64,000 nt of DNA from Pseudomonas sp. A34-9 (lineage in GTDB: Bacteria > Pseudomonadota > Gammaproteobacteria > Pseudomonadales > Pseudomonadaceae), in the NCBI RefSeq assembly GCF_029543085.1, contig NZ_CP119967.1, positions 2,692,501 through 2,756,500 of the forward strand, read 5' to 3'. The notes below the pieces were generated by a model. It was not told the DNA's origin. It worked only from the letters and a program-made list of their open reading frames with translations, and made no database searches. How positions within the stretch are numbered: the stretch's first letter is position 1; each line of letters opens with the position of its first letter. The position numbers and the translations under genes were made by a program. Positions 16,679-25,964 of this stretch are shown here, piece by piece.

Positions 16679-17578
16679 TCAGCCCCAACCCTCAGCCACC
16701 GCCCGGCGAATCGCTTCCAGCAACATTGCGAACGCCGGATTGTCGTTGTTCTCTCGCCAGATCAGATGCAGCTCGCTCTGCACGCCTTCGCCCAGATCGA
16801 TCTCGCGGAACACCACATTTTTGAACACCACACTGGTAGCGCAACGCGGTACCAGTGCCAGGCCCATGCCAGCGTTGACCAGCGCCAGAATCGTCAGAGA
16901 AGAACCCAGCCACTGCACATAATCCGGCGCGACCCGCGCTGAGCGCAGCATGCCGGTGAGCAATTCGTTGAACGGCGGATACGCGGCGTGGGAGTACATC
17001 AGGAACGGCTGCTTATCCAGATCACTGACCGCCACTTCAGCCGCCGTTGCCAATGGATGACCGCTCGGCACTGCCAGTACAAACGGTTCACGCACCAGGC
17101 ATTCAGTCGCGTAGCCCGGCTCCAATAATGGCGCACGGGCGATGCCCAGATCGATGCGGCGCGCGCGCAGGGCTTCGTGCTGCTGGTAAGTATTCATCTC
17201 CGTCAGATCGATTTTCACCTGCGGCTGTTTCAATCGCGCCTCGGCGATCACCTTGGGCAGAAACTCATACACCGCGCTGCCTACAAAACTGATGTTCACC
17301 GAACCGATGTCGCCCTCGGCAAACCGCCGGGCGGTGACTGCCGCTTGCTGCGCGCGTTCCAGCAGGTTCTGTGCTTCGATGAAAAAAGCACGGCCGGCGG
17401 CGGTCAGCGCGACGCTACGGGTGCTGCGGGTGAACAGCTCGACGCCAAGGTGATGCTCCAGCAACTGGATCTGCCGGCTCAGCGGCGGCTGGGTCATGTT
17501 CAGTCGCTCGGCGGCGCGGCGAAAGTTGAGTTCGGTGGCGACAGTGGTGAAGCAGCGCAGTTGGGTCAGTTCGAACAT
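16679..17578 (-). CDS. LysR family transcriptional regulator of the sugar-acid cluster
   Basis: A 299-residue LysR protein. The start at 17578 gives the canonical opening MFELTQLRCFTTVATELNFRRAAERLNMTQPPLSRQIQLLEHHLGVELFTR helix-turn-helix; the frame upstream is not LysR-like. The effector domain contains GSAVYEFLPKVIAEA. It is divergent from the MFS carrier and glucarate dehydratase genes and is the obvious candidate for their regulator, with the sugar acid as inducer. Palindromic TCTAAT/ATTAGA arms (17582-17587, 17615-17620) in the intergenic region may be its site. Confidence 0.92.
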   Translation of the reverse strand: MFELTQLRCFTTVATELNFRRAAERLNMTQPPLSRQIQLLEHHLGVELFTRSTRSVALTAAGRAFFIEAQNLLERAQQAAVTARRFAEGDIGSVNISFVGSAVYEFLPKVIAEARLKQPQVKIDLTEMNTYQQHEALRARRIDLGIARAPLLEPGYATECLVREPFVLAVPSGHPLATAAEVAVSDLDKQPFLMYSHAAYPPFNELLTGMLRSARVAPDYVQWLGSSLTILALVNAGMGLALVPRCATSVVFKNVVFREIDLGEGVQSELHLIWRENNDNPAFAMLLEAIRRAVAEGWG

Positions 17579-17581
17579 TGA

Positions 17582-17620
17582 TCTAATCCGGGTATCAATC
17601 GAATGCCAAGTTAGATTAGA
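17582..17620. promoter_or_regulatory. Candidate LysR binding region
   Basis: Inverted TCTAAT and ATTAGA arms, with an internal GGTAT/ATGCC pair, in the divergent promoter region between the LysR gene and the MFS carrier. Confidence 0.4.
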
Positions 17621-17695
17621 CGGGATCAATGCCCCCGTCCATGATCGGCCCAACGCTTCACGCCATCCCTAAAAAAACAAGATCGGGAGTCGCCC

Positions 17696-19063
17696 TTGAA
17701 AACCCTCCAGAGTCCGCTGGACGTCACGGTTCTCGCCCGTGCCGCCGCCAAGGTCAAGCGCCACGTGCTGCCGCTGTTCGTGGTGATGTTCATCGTCAAC
17801 TACATCGATCGGGTCAACATCGGTTTCGTGCGCAGTCATATGGAAACCGATCTGGGCATAGGCGCGGCGGCTTACGGCCTCGGCGCCGGATTGTTCTTCG
17901 TTGGCTATGCGCTGTTCGAAGTGCCGTCGAACATGCTTTTGCAACGTTACGGCGCGCGAGTCTGGCTGACGCGGATCATGTTCACTTGGGGCGCTGCCGC
18001 CATGGCCATGGCGTTCGTCAAAGGTGAAACCAGTTTCTACGTGCTGCGATTTATTCTTGGCGCGGCAGAGGCTGGGTTCTTTCCGGGGATCATTTATTAC
18101 TTTACCCAATGGCTGCCGGCTTCCGAGCGTGGCAAGACCATGGCGGTGTTTCTCAGTGGCTCGGCGATTGCCTCGGTGATCTCCGGCCCGGTGTCCGGTG
18201 CGCTGCTGCACATCAGCGGACTGGGCCTGCACGGCTGGCAGTGGATGTTTTTGATCGAGGGCGCAGCATCGGTGGTGCTTTGCGCGTTTGTCTGGTTCTG
18301 GCTGCAATCGCATCCGCGTCAAGCCAAGTGGCTGAGCGAAGAAGAGCGCGAGGCGCTGGTAGCGGCGATTGCCGAAGAGCAGCGCGCTCGTGAGGCGGTG
18401 CAGGTGGCCAGGCCGTCGATGTTCAAGCTGTTGGCGGACCGGCAGATTGCGCTGTTCTGCTTCATCTACTTTTCTATCGCCCTGACCATTTACGGCGCAA
18501 CGTTCTGGCTGCCGAGCATGATCAAGAAGATGGGCAATCTCGGCGACTTCCAGGTTGGCCTGCTTAATTCGATCCCATGGATCATTTCGATTGTCGCCAT
18601 GTACGGTTTTGCGGCGATGGCCGGCAAGTGGAAATTTCAGCAGGCATGGGTAGCGCTGACGTTAGTGATCGCGGCGATCGGCATGTTCATGTCGACCACT
18701 GGCGGGCCGATCTTCGCCTTCGTTGCCATCTGTTTCGCCGCCATCGGCTTCAAGGCTGCGTCGGCGCTGTTCTGGCCGATTCCGCAAAGCTATCTGGATG
18801 CGCGTATCGCCGCTGCGGTGATCGCCCTGATCAACTCCATCGGCAACCTCGGCGGCTTCGTCGCGCCGACGGCGTTCGGCTTCCTCGAAGAAACCACCGG
18901 CTCCATCGAGGGCGGACTGTACGGCCTGGCGGCGACGTCGCTGATCGCTGCGGTGGTGATCTTTTTCGCCCGTACCGCGCCGGGTGCCAAGGGTAAAACC
19001 CTGGCAAAGCCCCATGACGAGACCGCCGTCGTTGCGACGGCCAGCCCGGCCGCGAGCCACTGA
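17696..19063 (+). CDS. MFS transporter, anion:cation symporter family (glucarate/galactarate type)
   Basis: A 455-residue carrier with 12 membrane helices. It starts with TTG at 17696, preceded by GGGAG six bases away. The VMFIVNYIDRVNIGFV opening, the ILGAAEAGFFPGIIYYFTQWLPASERGK signature after helix 4 and the large central loop are typical of the ACS family that includes GudP and GarP. It is followed 30 bases later by a glucarate dehydratase gene, so uptake of D-glucarate, galactarate or a related acid sugar is inferred. Confidence 0.92.
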   Translation: MKTLQSPLDVTVLARAAAKVKRHVLPLFVVMFIVNYIDRVNIGFVRSHMETDLGIGAAAYGLGAGLFFVGYALFEVPSNMLLQRYGARVWLTRIMFTWGAAAMAMAFVKGETSFYVLRFILGAAEAGFFPGIIYYFTQWLPASERGKTMAVFLSGSAIASVISGPVSGALLHISGLGLHGWQWMFLIEGAASVVLCAFVWFWLQSHPRQAKWLSEEEREALVAAIAEEQRAREAVQVARPSMFKLLADRQIALFCFIYFSIALTIYGATFWLPSMIKKMGNLGDFQVGLLNSIPWIISIVAMYGFAAMAGKWKFQQAWVALTLVIAAIGMFMSTTGGPIFAFVAICFAAIGFKAASALFWPIPQSYLDARIAAAVIALINSIGNLGGFVAPTAFGFLEETTGSIEGGLYGLAATSLIAAVVIFFARTAPGAKGKTLAKPHDETAVVATASPAASH

Positions 19064-19093
19064 ATTGATTGTTGATCTGTCAGGAGCGTTATC

Positions 19094-20368
19094 TTGAAAA
19101 TCACCCGAGTCACCGTGACCCCGATTGCCTTCCGTGATCCGCCGCTGCTCAACGCCAGCGGTATCCACGAACCCTTTGCCTTGCGTTCGATCATCGAAAT
19201 CGAAAGCGACAACGGCTACATCGGCCTCGGCGAAAGCTATGGCGATGCCCCGGCGCTGGCGATCCAGCAGCAGTTGCAGGCGCAACTGATCGGCCTCGAC
19301 CCGTTCAATCTCAACCAGTTGCGCGCCATCGTGCAGGCGACCGTTGCCGCGAACAAACCTGCCAGTCTCGCCGGTGCCGAACTCGCGCCCGGTTCTCATG
19401 CCAGCAAAGCGGTGAGCAATGCCTATTCGGCGTTCGAAGTGGCGTTTCTCGATTTGCAGGCGCATTACCTGAATGTGCCGCTGGTGGACCTGCTCGGCGG
19501 CGCGATTCGCGATGAAGTGCCGTTCAGCGCTTACCTGTTTTTCAAGTACGCGCAGCATGTCGATTCGCCTTACAAACCGGACAATTGGGGCGAGGCGCTC
19601 AGCGAGCAGCAAATCGTCGCGCAAGCTGCGCGCATGATCGAGGCGTACGGGTTCAAAAGCATCAAGCTCAAGGCCGGCACGTTGCCGCCGGAGCATGAAG
19701 TGGCGTGCATCAAGGCGCTGAAAAAAGCCTTCCCCGGCTACCCGCTGCGCATCGATCCGAATGGCAACTGGTCGCTGCAAACTTCGATTCGCATGGCCGA
19801 ATTGCTCGGCGATGATCTGCAATATTACGAAGACCCAACCCCTGGCCTCCACGGCATGGCCGAGTTGCACAAGCGCACCGGGCTGCCGCTGGCGACCAAC
19901 ATGGTGGTTACCGATTTCGACGAGTTCCGCCGCAGCGTCGCGCAAAACAGCGTGCAGATTGTTCTCGCCGACCATCATTACTGGGGCGGTCTGCGCGACA
20001 CGCAGACGCTGGCGAAGATGTGCGATGTGTTCGGCGTGGGCGTGTCGATGCATTCCAATTCCCACCTGGGCATCAGCCTGATGGCGATGGCGCATGTGGC
20101 GGCAGCCGTGCCGAATCTGGATTACGCCTGCGATACGCATTACCCGTGGCAGGAACCGGATGAAGAGGTGATCAAGGGCGGCAAACTGCCGATTGTCGAT
20201 GGTTGCGTGAAGATCACGCGAGCGCCGGGGCTTGGGCTGGAGCTCGATCATGAGCAGTTGGCCAAGCTGCATGATCAGTACCTGACGTGCGGGATTCGTC
20301 AGCGTGATGATGTGCGGCAAATGCAGCGCTACAAGCCGGACTGGAAGGCGGTTAAACCACGGTTTTGA
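19094..20368 (+). CDS. gudD: Glucarate dehydratase family enzyme (enolase superfamily)
   Basis: A 424-residue enzyme starting at TTG 19094 with AGGAGC upstream. Active-site features of the glucarate dehydratase subgroup are visible in order: KLKAG (the KxK base), RIDPNGNW and YEDPT metal ligands, TNMVVTDF, ADHHYWGG and MHSNSHLG with the catalytic histidine. The product should dehydrate D-glucarate (or L-idarate) to 5-keto-4-deoxyglucarate in the cytosol. The following aldolase and semialdehyde dehydrogenase steps are not next door; the ketoglutarate-semialdehyde dehydrogenase at 31144-32712 could serve but belongs to another operon. Confidence 0.93.
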   Translation: MKITRVTVTPIAFRDPPLLNASGIHEPFALRSIIEIESDNGYIGLGESYGDAPALAIQQQLQAQLIGLDPFNLNQLRAIVQATVAANKPASLAGAELAPGSHASKAVSNAYSAFEVAFLDLQAHYLNVPLVDLLGGAIRDEVPFSAYLFFKYAQHVDSPYKPDNWGEALSEQQIVAQAARMIEAYGFKSIKLKAGTLPPEHEVACIKALKKAFPGYPLRIDPNGNWSLQTSIRMAELLGDDLQYYEDPTPGLHGMAELHKRTGLPLATNMVVTDFDEFRRSVAQNSVQIVLADHHYWGGLRDTQTLAKMCDVFGVGVSMHSNSHLGISLMAMAHVAAAVPNLDYACDTHYPWQEPDEEVIKGGKLPIVDGCVKITRAPGLGLELDHEQLAKLHDQYLTCGIRQRDDVRQMQRYKPDWKAVKPRF

Positions 20369-20380
20369 GGTGTCTGCATT

Positions 20381-20457
20381 GACGCCATCGCGAGCAGGCT
20401 CACTCCTACAGGGAGGCGCATTCCAACTGTAGGAGTGAGCCTGCTCGCGATGGCGTC
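20381..20457. repeat. Perfect REP/BIME inverted repeat
   Basis: A 31-base arm at 20381-20411 (GACGCCATCGCGAGCAGGCT onwards) is mirrored exactly by 20427-20457. It lies just after the dehydratase gene, between convergent genes, and could act as its terminator. Confidence 0.92.
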
Positions 20458-20464
20458 CTCACGG

Positions 20465-21349
20465 TTACAACGTTTCCAGCAGCCAATCCCGAAACGCTTT
20501 CAGCGACGGCAGGTTCTCATTGCGCGGCGGATACACCAGGTAGTAGCTGCGCCGGCTGGTAATCGGCTGCCCCAGTTGCAGCAATTCACCGCTGAGCAAC
20601 TCATCCTCAACCAGAATTCGCGGCACCAACCCCACACCGATATTCGCCCGCACCGCTTGAATCAAGTGCGAGGTCATTTCAAAACTCGGGCCGATGCGCA
20701 TGCTGCGGTGTGGCAAGCGGTGATGACTGAACCATTCCGCCCACGCCTGCGCATTGCTGCTGACATTGAGCAGCAGTTGCCCGGCGATATGCTGTTCGGC
20801 GTCATCGCGCTCAGCATCGGACAGCTGCGCACTGGCGATCACCACCAGTTCTTCCGTGTGCAGGGGCAGGGCGGCCAGCCCCGGCCAGTCACCACCGCCG
20901 ACACAGATTGCCGCATCGATTTCGCTGGTATCGAAGTCGATTGCGGCGATACGCGAATGCAAGTGCACGGTCATGCCCGGGTGCGCGGTGTAGAAATCCT
21001 TCAGCCGTGGCAGCAGCCATTTCGAACCGAACGTTGGCAGCGTCGCCAGGCGCAAGCTGTGAATGCCCGAGCCGAACGCCATGGCCTGCAAGGTCGCACT
21101 GCGAATCTGCCCAAGCGCTTCGGCGAGTTCACGTTGATACATGCGCCCGACATCGGTCAGCACCACTTGCCGACCTTCGCGGCTGAACAAGCGCATGCCG
21201 AGCATCTTCTCGAGAATCTGCACCTGCCGGCTGACCGCACTCTGCGTCAGCGACAGTTCGTGGGCGGCGCGGGTGTAGCTTTCGTGGCGCGCGGCGGCCT
21301 CGAAAGCCAGCAATAACGACATGGAAGGGGTGAGCGTGCGCGGATTCAT
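20465..21349 (-). CDS. LysR family transcriptional regulator (GcvA-like)
   Basis: A 294-residue LysR protein. The N-terminal helix-turn-helix (FEAAARHESYTRAAHELSLTQSAVSRQVQILEKMLGMRLF) is typical, and the effector domain with LATLPTFGSKWLLPRL and DAAICVGGGDWPGL resembles GcvA/AmpR-like members. It is divergent from the ydiJ-type gene (157 bases between starts) and is likely to regulate it; a D-2-hydroxy acid could be the inducer. The intergenic region shows no long inverted repeat that I could settle on. Confidence 0.92.
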   Translation of the reverse strand: MNPRTLTPSMSLLLAFEAAARHESYTRAAHELSLTQSAVSRQVQILEKMLGMRLFSREGRQVVLTDVGRMYQRELAEALGQIRSATLQAMAFGSGIHSLRLATLPTFGSKWLLPRLKDFYTAHPGMTVHLHSRIAAIDFDTSEIDAAICVGGGDWPGLAALPLHTEELVVIASAQLSDAERDDAEQHIAGQLLLNVSSNAQAWAEWFSHHRLPHRSMRIGPSFEMTSHLIQAVRANIGVGLVPRILVEDELLSGELLQLGQPITSRRSYYLVYPPRNENLPSLKAFRDWLLETL

Positions 21350-21506
21350 TCGTAAAAGTCATCAATAGCGGGTCGAATTTACGGTTGTCCCAGGGTCTGC
21401 CAGCAATGAACATGGGCACCATTAGATGGCGGAGCCTGACGCAATCATTCGTTGCGTACAACTGTTCACCGCCACGCGGCCCGATTTGACCGAGATAACC
21501 TGACCG

Positions 21507-24500
21507 ATGATTGCCCAGCTGTCCCCCGCGAAAGTCCTGACCCGCGATTACCAACAATTCCTCGATGCCCTGAAGAACAGTGGCTTTCGCGGTGAAATCA
21601 GCGCCGATTACGCCAGCCGCGTGGTGCTGGCGACCGACAATTCGATCTATCAGCGCCTGCCGCAAGCAGCGGTATTTCCGCTGGATACCGATGACGTGGC
21701 CCGGGTCGCACGGCTGATCGCCGAACCGGCGTACCAGCAAGTGGTGATCACGCCGCGCGGCGGTGGCACCGGCACCAACGGCCAATCGCTGACTGACGGC
21801 ATCGTCGTCGACCTGTCGCGGCACATGAACCGCATCCTCGAAATCAACGTCGAGGAACGGTGGGTGCGGGTGCAGGCCGGGGTGGTCAAGGATCAGCTCA
21901 ACGCTGCGCTGAAATCCGCCGGGCTGTTTTTCGCCCCGGAATTGTCGACCTCCAACCGCGCCACCGTTGGCGGCATGATCAACACCGACGCCAGTGGCCA
22001 GGGCAGTTGCACCTATGGCAAGACCCGCGATCATGTGCTTGAACTCGATATGATTCTGCGCGGCGGTGAGCGTCTGCACGGTTTGCCCCTTGAGGACACT
22101 GAGCTTGATGCACTGTGCGCCCGCGAAGACCGCGTCGGTGAAGTCCATCGTTGCGCGCGGCAGATCATCGATGAGCAGGGCGAGCTGATCAAAGCGCGCT
22201 TTCCCGATCTCAATCGCTGCCTGACCGGTTATGACCTCGCGCATCTGCGTGAGGCGGACAACCGTTTCAACCTCAACAGCGTGCTGTGCGGCGCTGAAGG
22301 CTCGCTGGGTTTCGTGGTCGAAGCGCGGCTGAATGTATTGCCGATCCCCAAACACACGATGCTGGTGAACATCCGCTACGCCGGGTTCATGGATGCACTG
22401 CGCGACGCCCGCGCCTTGATGGCGCTCAAGCCGTTGTCGATCGAAACCGTTGACTCGAAAGTGTTGTTGCTGGCGATGCAGGACATCGTCTGGCACGGCG
22501 TTGCCGAGTATTTTCCAGAAAGCGCCGAGCGCCCGACCCTGGGTATCAACCTTGTCGAGTTCTGCGGTGATGACCCCGAAGCATTGCAACGCCGGGTCGA
22601 GGCGTTCGTCGGCCACTTGAGCAGCGACCGCACTGTCGAGCGTTTGGGCCACACGCTGGCGGTCGGCCACGCAGCGGTGAACAAGGTCTATGGCATGCGC
22701 AAACGTGCGGTGGGCTTGCTCGGCAACGTCGCCGGTGAAGCGCGGCCGCAGCCGTTTGTCGAAGACACCGCCGTGCCGCCGCAACACCTGGCCGAGTACA
22801 TTGCCGAGTTGCGCGACCTGCTCGACAGCCATGGTTTGCAGTACGGCATGTTCGGTCACGTCGATGCAGGCGTGCTGCACGTACGGCCGATCCTTGACAT
22901 GAAAGATCCGCAGCAAGCGGCGCTGGTACGCCCGGTGTCCGATGGCGTCGCAGCGCTGACCCAGCGTTACGGCGGGCTGTTGTGGGGTGAGCATGGCAAA
23001 GGCTTGCGCTCGGAATACGCCCCGGCATTTTTCGGGGAGTTGTATCCGGCCCTGCAAGCGCTGAAGGCCGCATTCGACCCGTTCAATCAATTCAACCCGG
23101 GCAAGATCGCCACCCCGGCCAACACCGGCGCGGCGCTGCTGAAGATCGACGAAGTCACTTTGCGCGGTGAACTGGATCGGCAGATCGACGAAAAAGTCTG
23201 GCAGGACTACGGCGCGGCCATGCATTGCAACGGCAACGGCGCCTGCTACAACTTCGATCCTGATGACGCCATGTGCCCGTCGTGGAAAGCCACCCGTGAG
23301 CGTGCGCAATCACCCAAGGGCCGCGCCTCGTTGATTCGCGAATGGCTGCGCTTGCAGGGCGAGGCGGGCGTCGACGTGTTGTCCGACACGATTCGCAAGC
23401 CTGCCTTTTTCAGCACGTTGTGGCAGCGCTGGCGCAACAGCCGTGCGCAGTCCGAGGACTTTTCTCACGAAGTCTATGACGCCATGGCTGGTTGCCTGGC
23501 GTGCAAGTCCTGCGCGGGGCAGTGCCCGGTGAAGGTCAATGTGCCGGAGTTTCGTTCGCGCTTTCTCGAGCTGTATCACAGCCGTTATCTGCGTCCGGCG
23601 CGGGATTATCTGATCGCTTCGCTGGAGTACAGCATCCCGTACATGGCGCGGATTCCGGCGCTGTATAACGCTTTGATGGGCGCGTCATTCGTTCGCAGCC
23701 TGTTGGAACGGGTCGGCGGCATGATCGACGTGCCGCTGCTCAGTCGTTTTGATTTCCATGCGGCGATGGGCCGTTGGCAGGTGCAACCGGCGACGGTTTC
23801 GACCTTGTCGGCGCTGACCGAGGCGCAACGTGAGCGCAGCGTGGTGATCGTGCAGGACGCCTTCACGCGTTACTTCGAAGCGCCGCTGTTGGCCGATCTG
23901 GTCGAGCTGATTTCGCGCCTCGGCTATCAGGTGTATCTGGCACCGTTCAGCGCCAACGGCAAGCCGTTGCATGTGCAAGGCTTCCTCTCGGCGTTCAACC
24001 GCGCAGCGTTGCGCAACGCCCGGCAGCTGCGTGAGTTGGCGGATGTGGGCGTGCCGTTGCTGGGCCTCGATCCGGCGATGACGCTGGTGTATCGCCAGGA
24101 ATATCTGAAAGTGCCGGGCATGGAGGAATGCCCGGAAGTGGCGCTGGTGCAGGAGTGGTTGCTCAAAGTCATGCCGGAGCGGTTGCCTCAGGACAAGCCC
24201 GCGTCGTTCCGCTTGCTTGCCCATTGCACCGAGAAAACCAACGCCCCGGCCGCGACTCGACAGTGGGAGCAGGTCTTCGAGCGCGCAGGTTTGCAACTGG
24301 CCACACAAGCCACCGGTTGCTGTGGCATGTCCGGCACTTACGGCCACGAGGCGCGCAATCGCGAAACCTCAGCGCTGATCTATGAGCAGTCGTGGGCCCG
24401 TCAGGTAGACGCGCCGGCGCAGAAGGGTGAAGCGCTGGCGACCGGTTATTCCTGCCGCAGTCAGGTCAAGCGCCAGTCGGATCAGGCACTGCGTCATCCG

Positions 24501-24533
24501 TTGCAGGTGCTGCTTGAGGTTCAGCGTCGCTGA
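21507..24533 (+). CDS. ydiJ: FAD and Fe-S binding D-2-hydroxy-acid dehydrogenase (YdiJ type)
   Basis: A 1008-residue fusion protein, close to the 1018 residues of E. coli YdiJ. Order of domains: FAD-binding PCMH domain with PRGGGTGTNGQSL near residue 86; FAD-linked oxidase C-terminal domain; a ferredoxin-like segment CLACKSCAGQCPV near 664; and a CCG domain with GCCGMSGTYGHE near 937. YdiJ proteins oxidise D-2-hydroxyglutarate or D-lactate-like substrates. It is divergent from a LysR regulator. Its last 68 bases overlap the 3' end of a PqiA-like gene on the opposite strand. Confidence 0.92.
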   Translation: MIAQLSPAKVLTRDYQQFLDALKNSGFRGEISADYASRVVLATDNSIYQRLPQAAVFPLDTDDVARVARLIAEPAYQQVVITPRGGGTGTNGQSLTDGIVVDLSRHMNRILEINVEERWVRVQAGVVKDQLNAALKSAGLFFAPELSTSNRATVGGMINTDASGQGSCTYGKTRDHVLELDMILRGGERLHGLPLEDTELDALCAREDRVGEVHRCARQIIDEQGELIKARFPDLNRCLTGYDLAHLREADNRFNLNSVLCGAEGSLGFVVEARLNVLPIPKHTMLVNIRYAGFMDALRDARALMALKPLSIETVDSKVLLLAMQDIVWHGVAEYFPESAERPTLGINLVEFCGDDPEALQRRVEAFVGHLSSDRTVERLGHTLAVGHAAVNKVYGMRKRAVGLLGNVAGEARPQPFVEDTAVPPQHLAEYIAELRDLLDSHGLQYGMFGHVDAGVLHVRPILDMKDPQQAALVRPVSDGVAALTQRYGGLLWGEHGKGLRSEYAPAFFGELYPALQALKAAFDPFNQFNPGKIATPANTGAALLKIDEVTLRGELDRQIDEKVWQDYGAAMHCNGNGACYNFDPDDAMCPSWKATRERAQSPKGRASLIREWLRLQGEAGVDVLSDTIRKPAFFSTLWQRWRNSRAQSEDFSHEVYDAMAGCLACKSCAGQCPVKVNVPEFRSRFLELYHSRYLRPARDYLIASLEYSIPYMARIPALYNALMGASFVRSLLERVGGMIDVPLLSRFDFHAAMGRWQVQPATVSTLSALTEAQRERSVVIVQDAFTRYFEAPLLADLVELISRLGYQVYLAPFSANGKPLHVQGFLSAFNRAALRNARQLRELADVGVPLLGLDPAMTLVYRQEYLKVPGMEECPEVALVQEWLLKVMPERLPQDKPASFRLLAHCTEKTNAPAATRQWEQVFERAGLQLATQATGCCGMSGTYGHEARNRETSALIYEQSWARQVDAPAQKGEALATGYSCRSQVKRQSDQALRHPLQVLLEVQRR

Positions 24534-25152
24534 GGTCGCCGCCGGTGTCCTTGTCCCAAATCAGACGCGGATCGAAACTCATCGCCGCCAGCATGGTGAA
24601 CACCACGACCAGGCCGAAGAACAGAATGCCCGGTCGTGGTTCGATATCGCCCAGCGCCTGAAACTTCACCAATGCTGCGACCAGCGCCACCACCAGCACG
24701 TCGAGCATCGACCAATAGCCGATCAGCTCGACGAAGCGGAACAGCTTCGAGCGCTCCTTGCGCGCCCAGGCGCTGTCGCGCTGCACGGTCATCAATAGCA
24801 ACGTGAGGGCAACGAACTTGACGCCCGGCACGGCGATACTGGCGATGAAAATGATCAGGGCGATGTCCCACGCGCCGTGTTCCCAGAACTCCAGCACGCC
24901 ACTCATGATCGTGCTGTCGGCGCCGCTGCCGAGCATGGTGGTGTTCATCACCGGCAGCAGATTGGCCGGCACGTAAAACGCCAGCGCCGCGAGCATATAG
25001 GCCCAGGTACGGGCCAGTGAGTTGCTCTTGCGCCGGTGCAGTGGCGCATCGCAGCGCGGGCATTCATGTGGCTCGTCGGTCATGTCGCAGGCCAGCCCGC
25101 AGCTGTGGCACAGGCACAGATTGAGTTCGCTGGCGGTCGGTGGCCGTTTCAT
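24466..25152 (-). CDS. Paraquat-inducible protein A family, second copy
   Basis: A 228-residue membrane protein of the PqiA family. It begins with two zinc-ribbon-like pairs (CLCHSCGLAC and CPRCDAP), then four membrane helices, with the WAYMLAALAFYVPANLLPVM and DIALIIFIASIAVPGVKF segments typical of the family. The ATG at 25152 overlaps the stop of the gene before it (ATGA). In the usual layout a pqiB (MCE) gene follows, but here the gene runs into the 3' end of ydiJ and no MCE gene is present. Confidence 0.9.
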   Translation of the reverse strand: MKRPPTASELNLCLCHSCGLACDMTDEPHECPRCDAPLHRRKSNSLARTWAYMLAALAFYVPANLLPVMNTTMLGSGADSTIMSGVLEFWEHGAWDIALIIFIASIAVPGVKFVALTLLLMTVQRDSAWARKERSKLFRFVELIGYWSMLDVLVVALVAALVKFQALGDIEPRPGILFFGLVVVFTMLAAMSFDPRLIWDKDTGGDLSDAEPQAAPATDDAVPDPTGA

Positions 25153-25745
25153 AGAATGTCCCAAAGGTCGCGGATGTCGCGGCCGGCAATTCTGATCATC
25201 ATCAGGCTCAGCACGGCCAGTGCAAACAGGCCAATGCCGGGCAATACATCAAGCAATCCGGCCAGTTTGAACACCGCCACCATCGCCCCCAGCAGGCACA
25301 CTTCGAGCATGCTCCACGGCCGCAGGGTTTCCAGCCAGCGCATGCACAGCTTGAAGCCCGGAGCACGTCGGGAGGACAGGGCGAAGCTGAGCACCCAGAT
25401 CAGCAGCACCAATTGAAACGCCGGGGCAATGATGATCGAAATCGCCGCGACCATCGCCATGAACGTGATCGGTCCCTGACTCAGTGCCAGCACCGAATCC
25501 CACAGTGTCGCGCTGTTTTTAAGGCCTTTGAGGCTGATGCTCATCACCGGATAGAAGTTCGCAAACAACCACAGCATCGCCGCCGTGAACGTCAGGGCCA
25601 GGCGCTGTTCGACGGTCAAACCGTTGAAGCGCTGGAGGACACCGCCGCAGCGCACGCACGAGGTTTTCTGGTGTTTGGCCAGCACGGCTTTTTCGTACAC
25701 ACAATCGCAGTGCTCGCAAATGATCAGGTGTTCGGTGTTGACCAT
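25149..25745 (-). CDS. Paraquat-inducible protein A family, first copy
   Basis: A 198-residue PqiA-like membrane protein. The start ATG 25745 gives MVNTEHLIICEHCDCVYEK, a zinc-ribbon start, with CVRCGG as the second cysteine pair; the frame upstream to 25907 has no family character. Four helices follow, including LWLFANFYPVMSISLKG. It lies in a two-gene operon with the second PqiA copy, overlapping by four bases. These proteins belong to the PqiABC system that links inner and outer membranes and handles lipid traffic or membrane stress. Confidence 0.9.
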   Translation of the reverse strand: MVNTEHLIICEHCDCVYEKAVLAKHQKTSCVRCGGVLQRFNGLTVEQRLALTFTAAMLWLFANFYPVMSISLKGLKNSATLWDSVLALSQGPITFMAMVAAISIIIAPAFQLVLLIWVLSFALSSRRAPGFKLCMRWLETLRPWSMLEVCLLGAMVAVFKLAGLLDVLPGIGLFALAVLSLMMIRIAGRDIRDLWDIL

Positions 25746-25964
25746 GGACAACGCTCGACAGCAGGCCGCAAGGGCAGGGGAGACCTGATCACTATAGAAG
25801 CCTGAGGCTATTGGGCAAATGGCGCGGCATGATCGGCTGCGGTTTTTCCGGGTATCACTGTCGATCAGGATTGGGATTTTGCTTTTTGATGTTATAAGGT
25901 AACGCAAAATTTAAAGGGGAACCCTTGTGGCCCCAGTTGTTTTCCCTTCGATTGCGAAACGCTC

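Noticed and set aside
18662..20320. 552-codon minus-strand frame across the MFS carrier and glucarate dehydratase genes
   Set aside because: Spans two genes with complete active-site motifs on the other strand, so it is a coding shadow.
21129..23309. 726-codon minus-strand frame opposite ydiJ
   Set aside because: Antisense of the FAD domain of ydiJ, without start signals or protein-like features.
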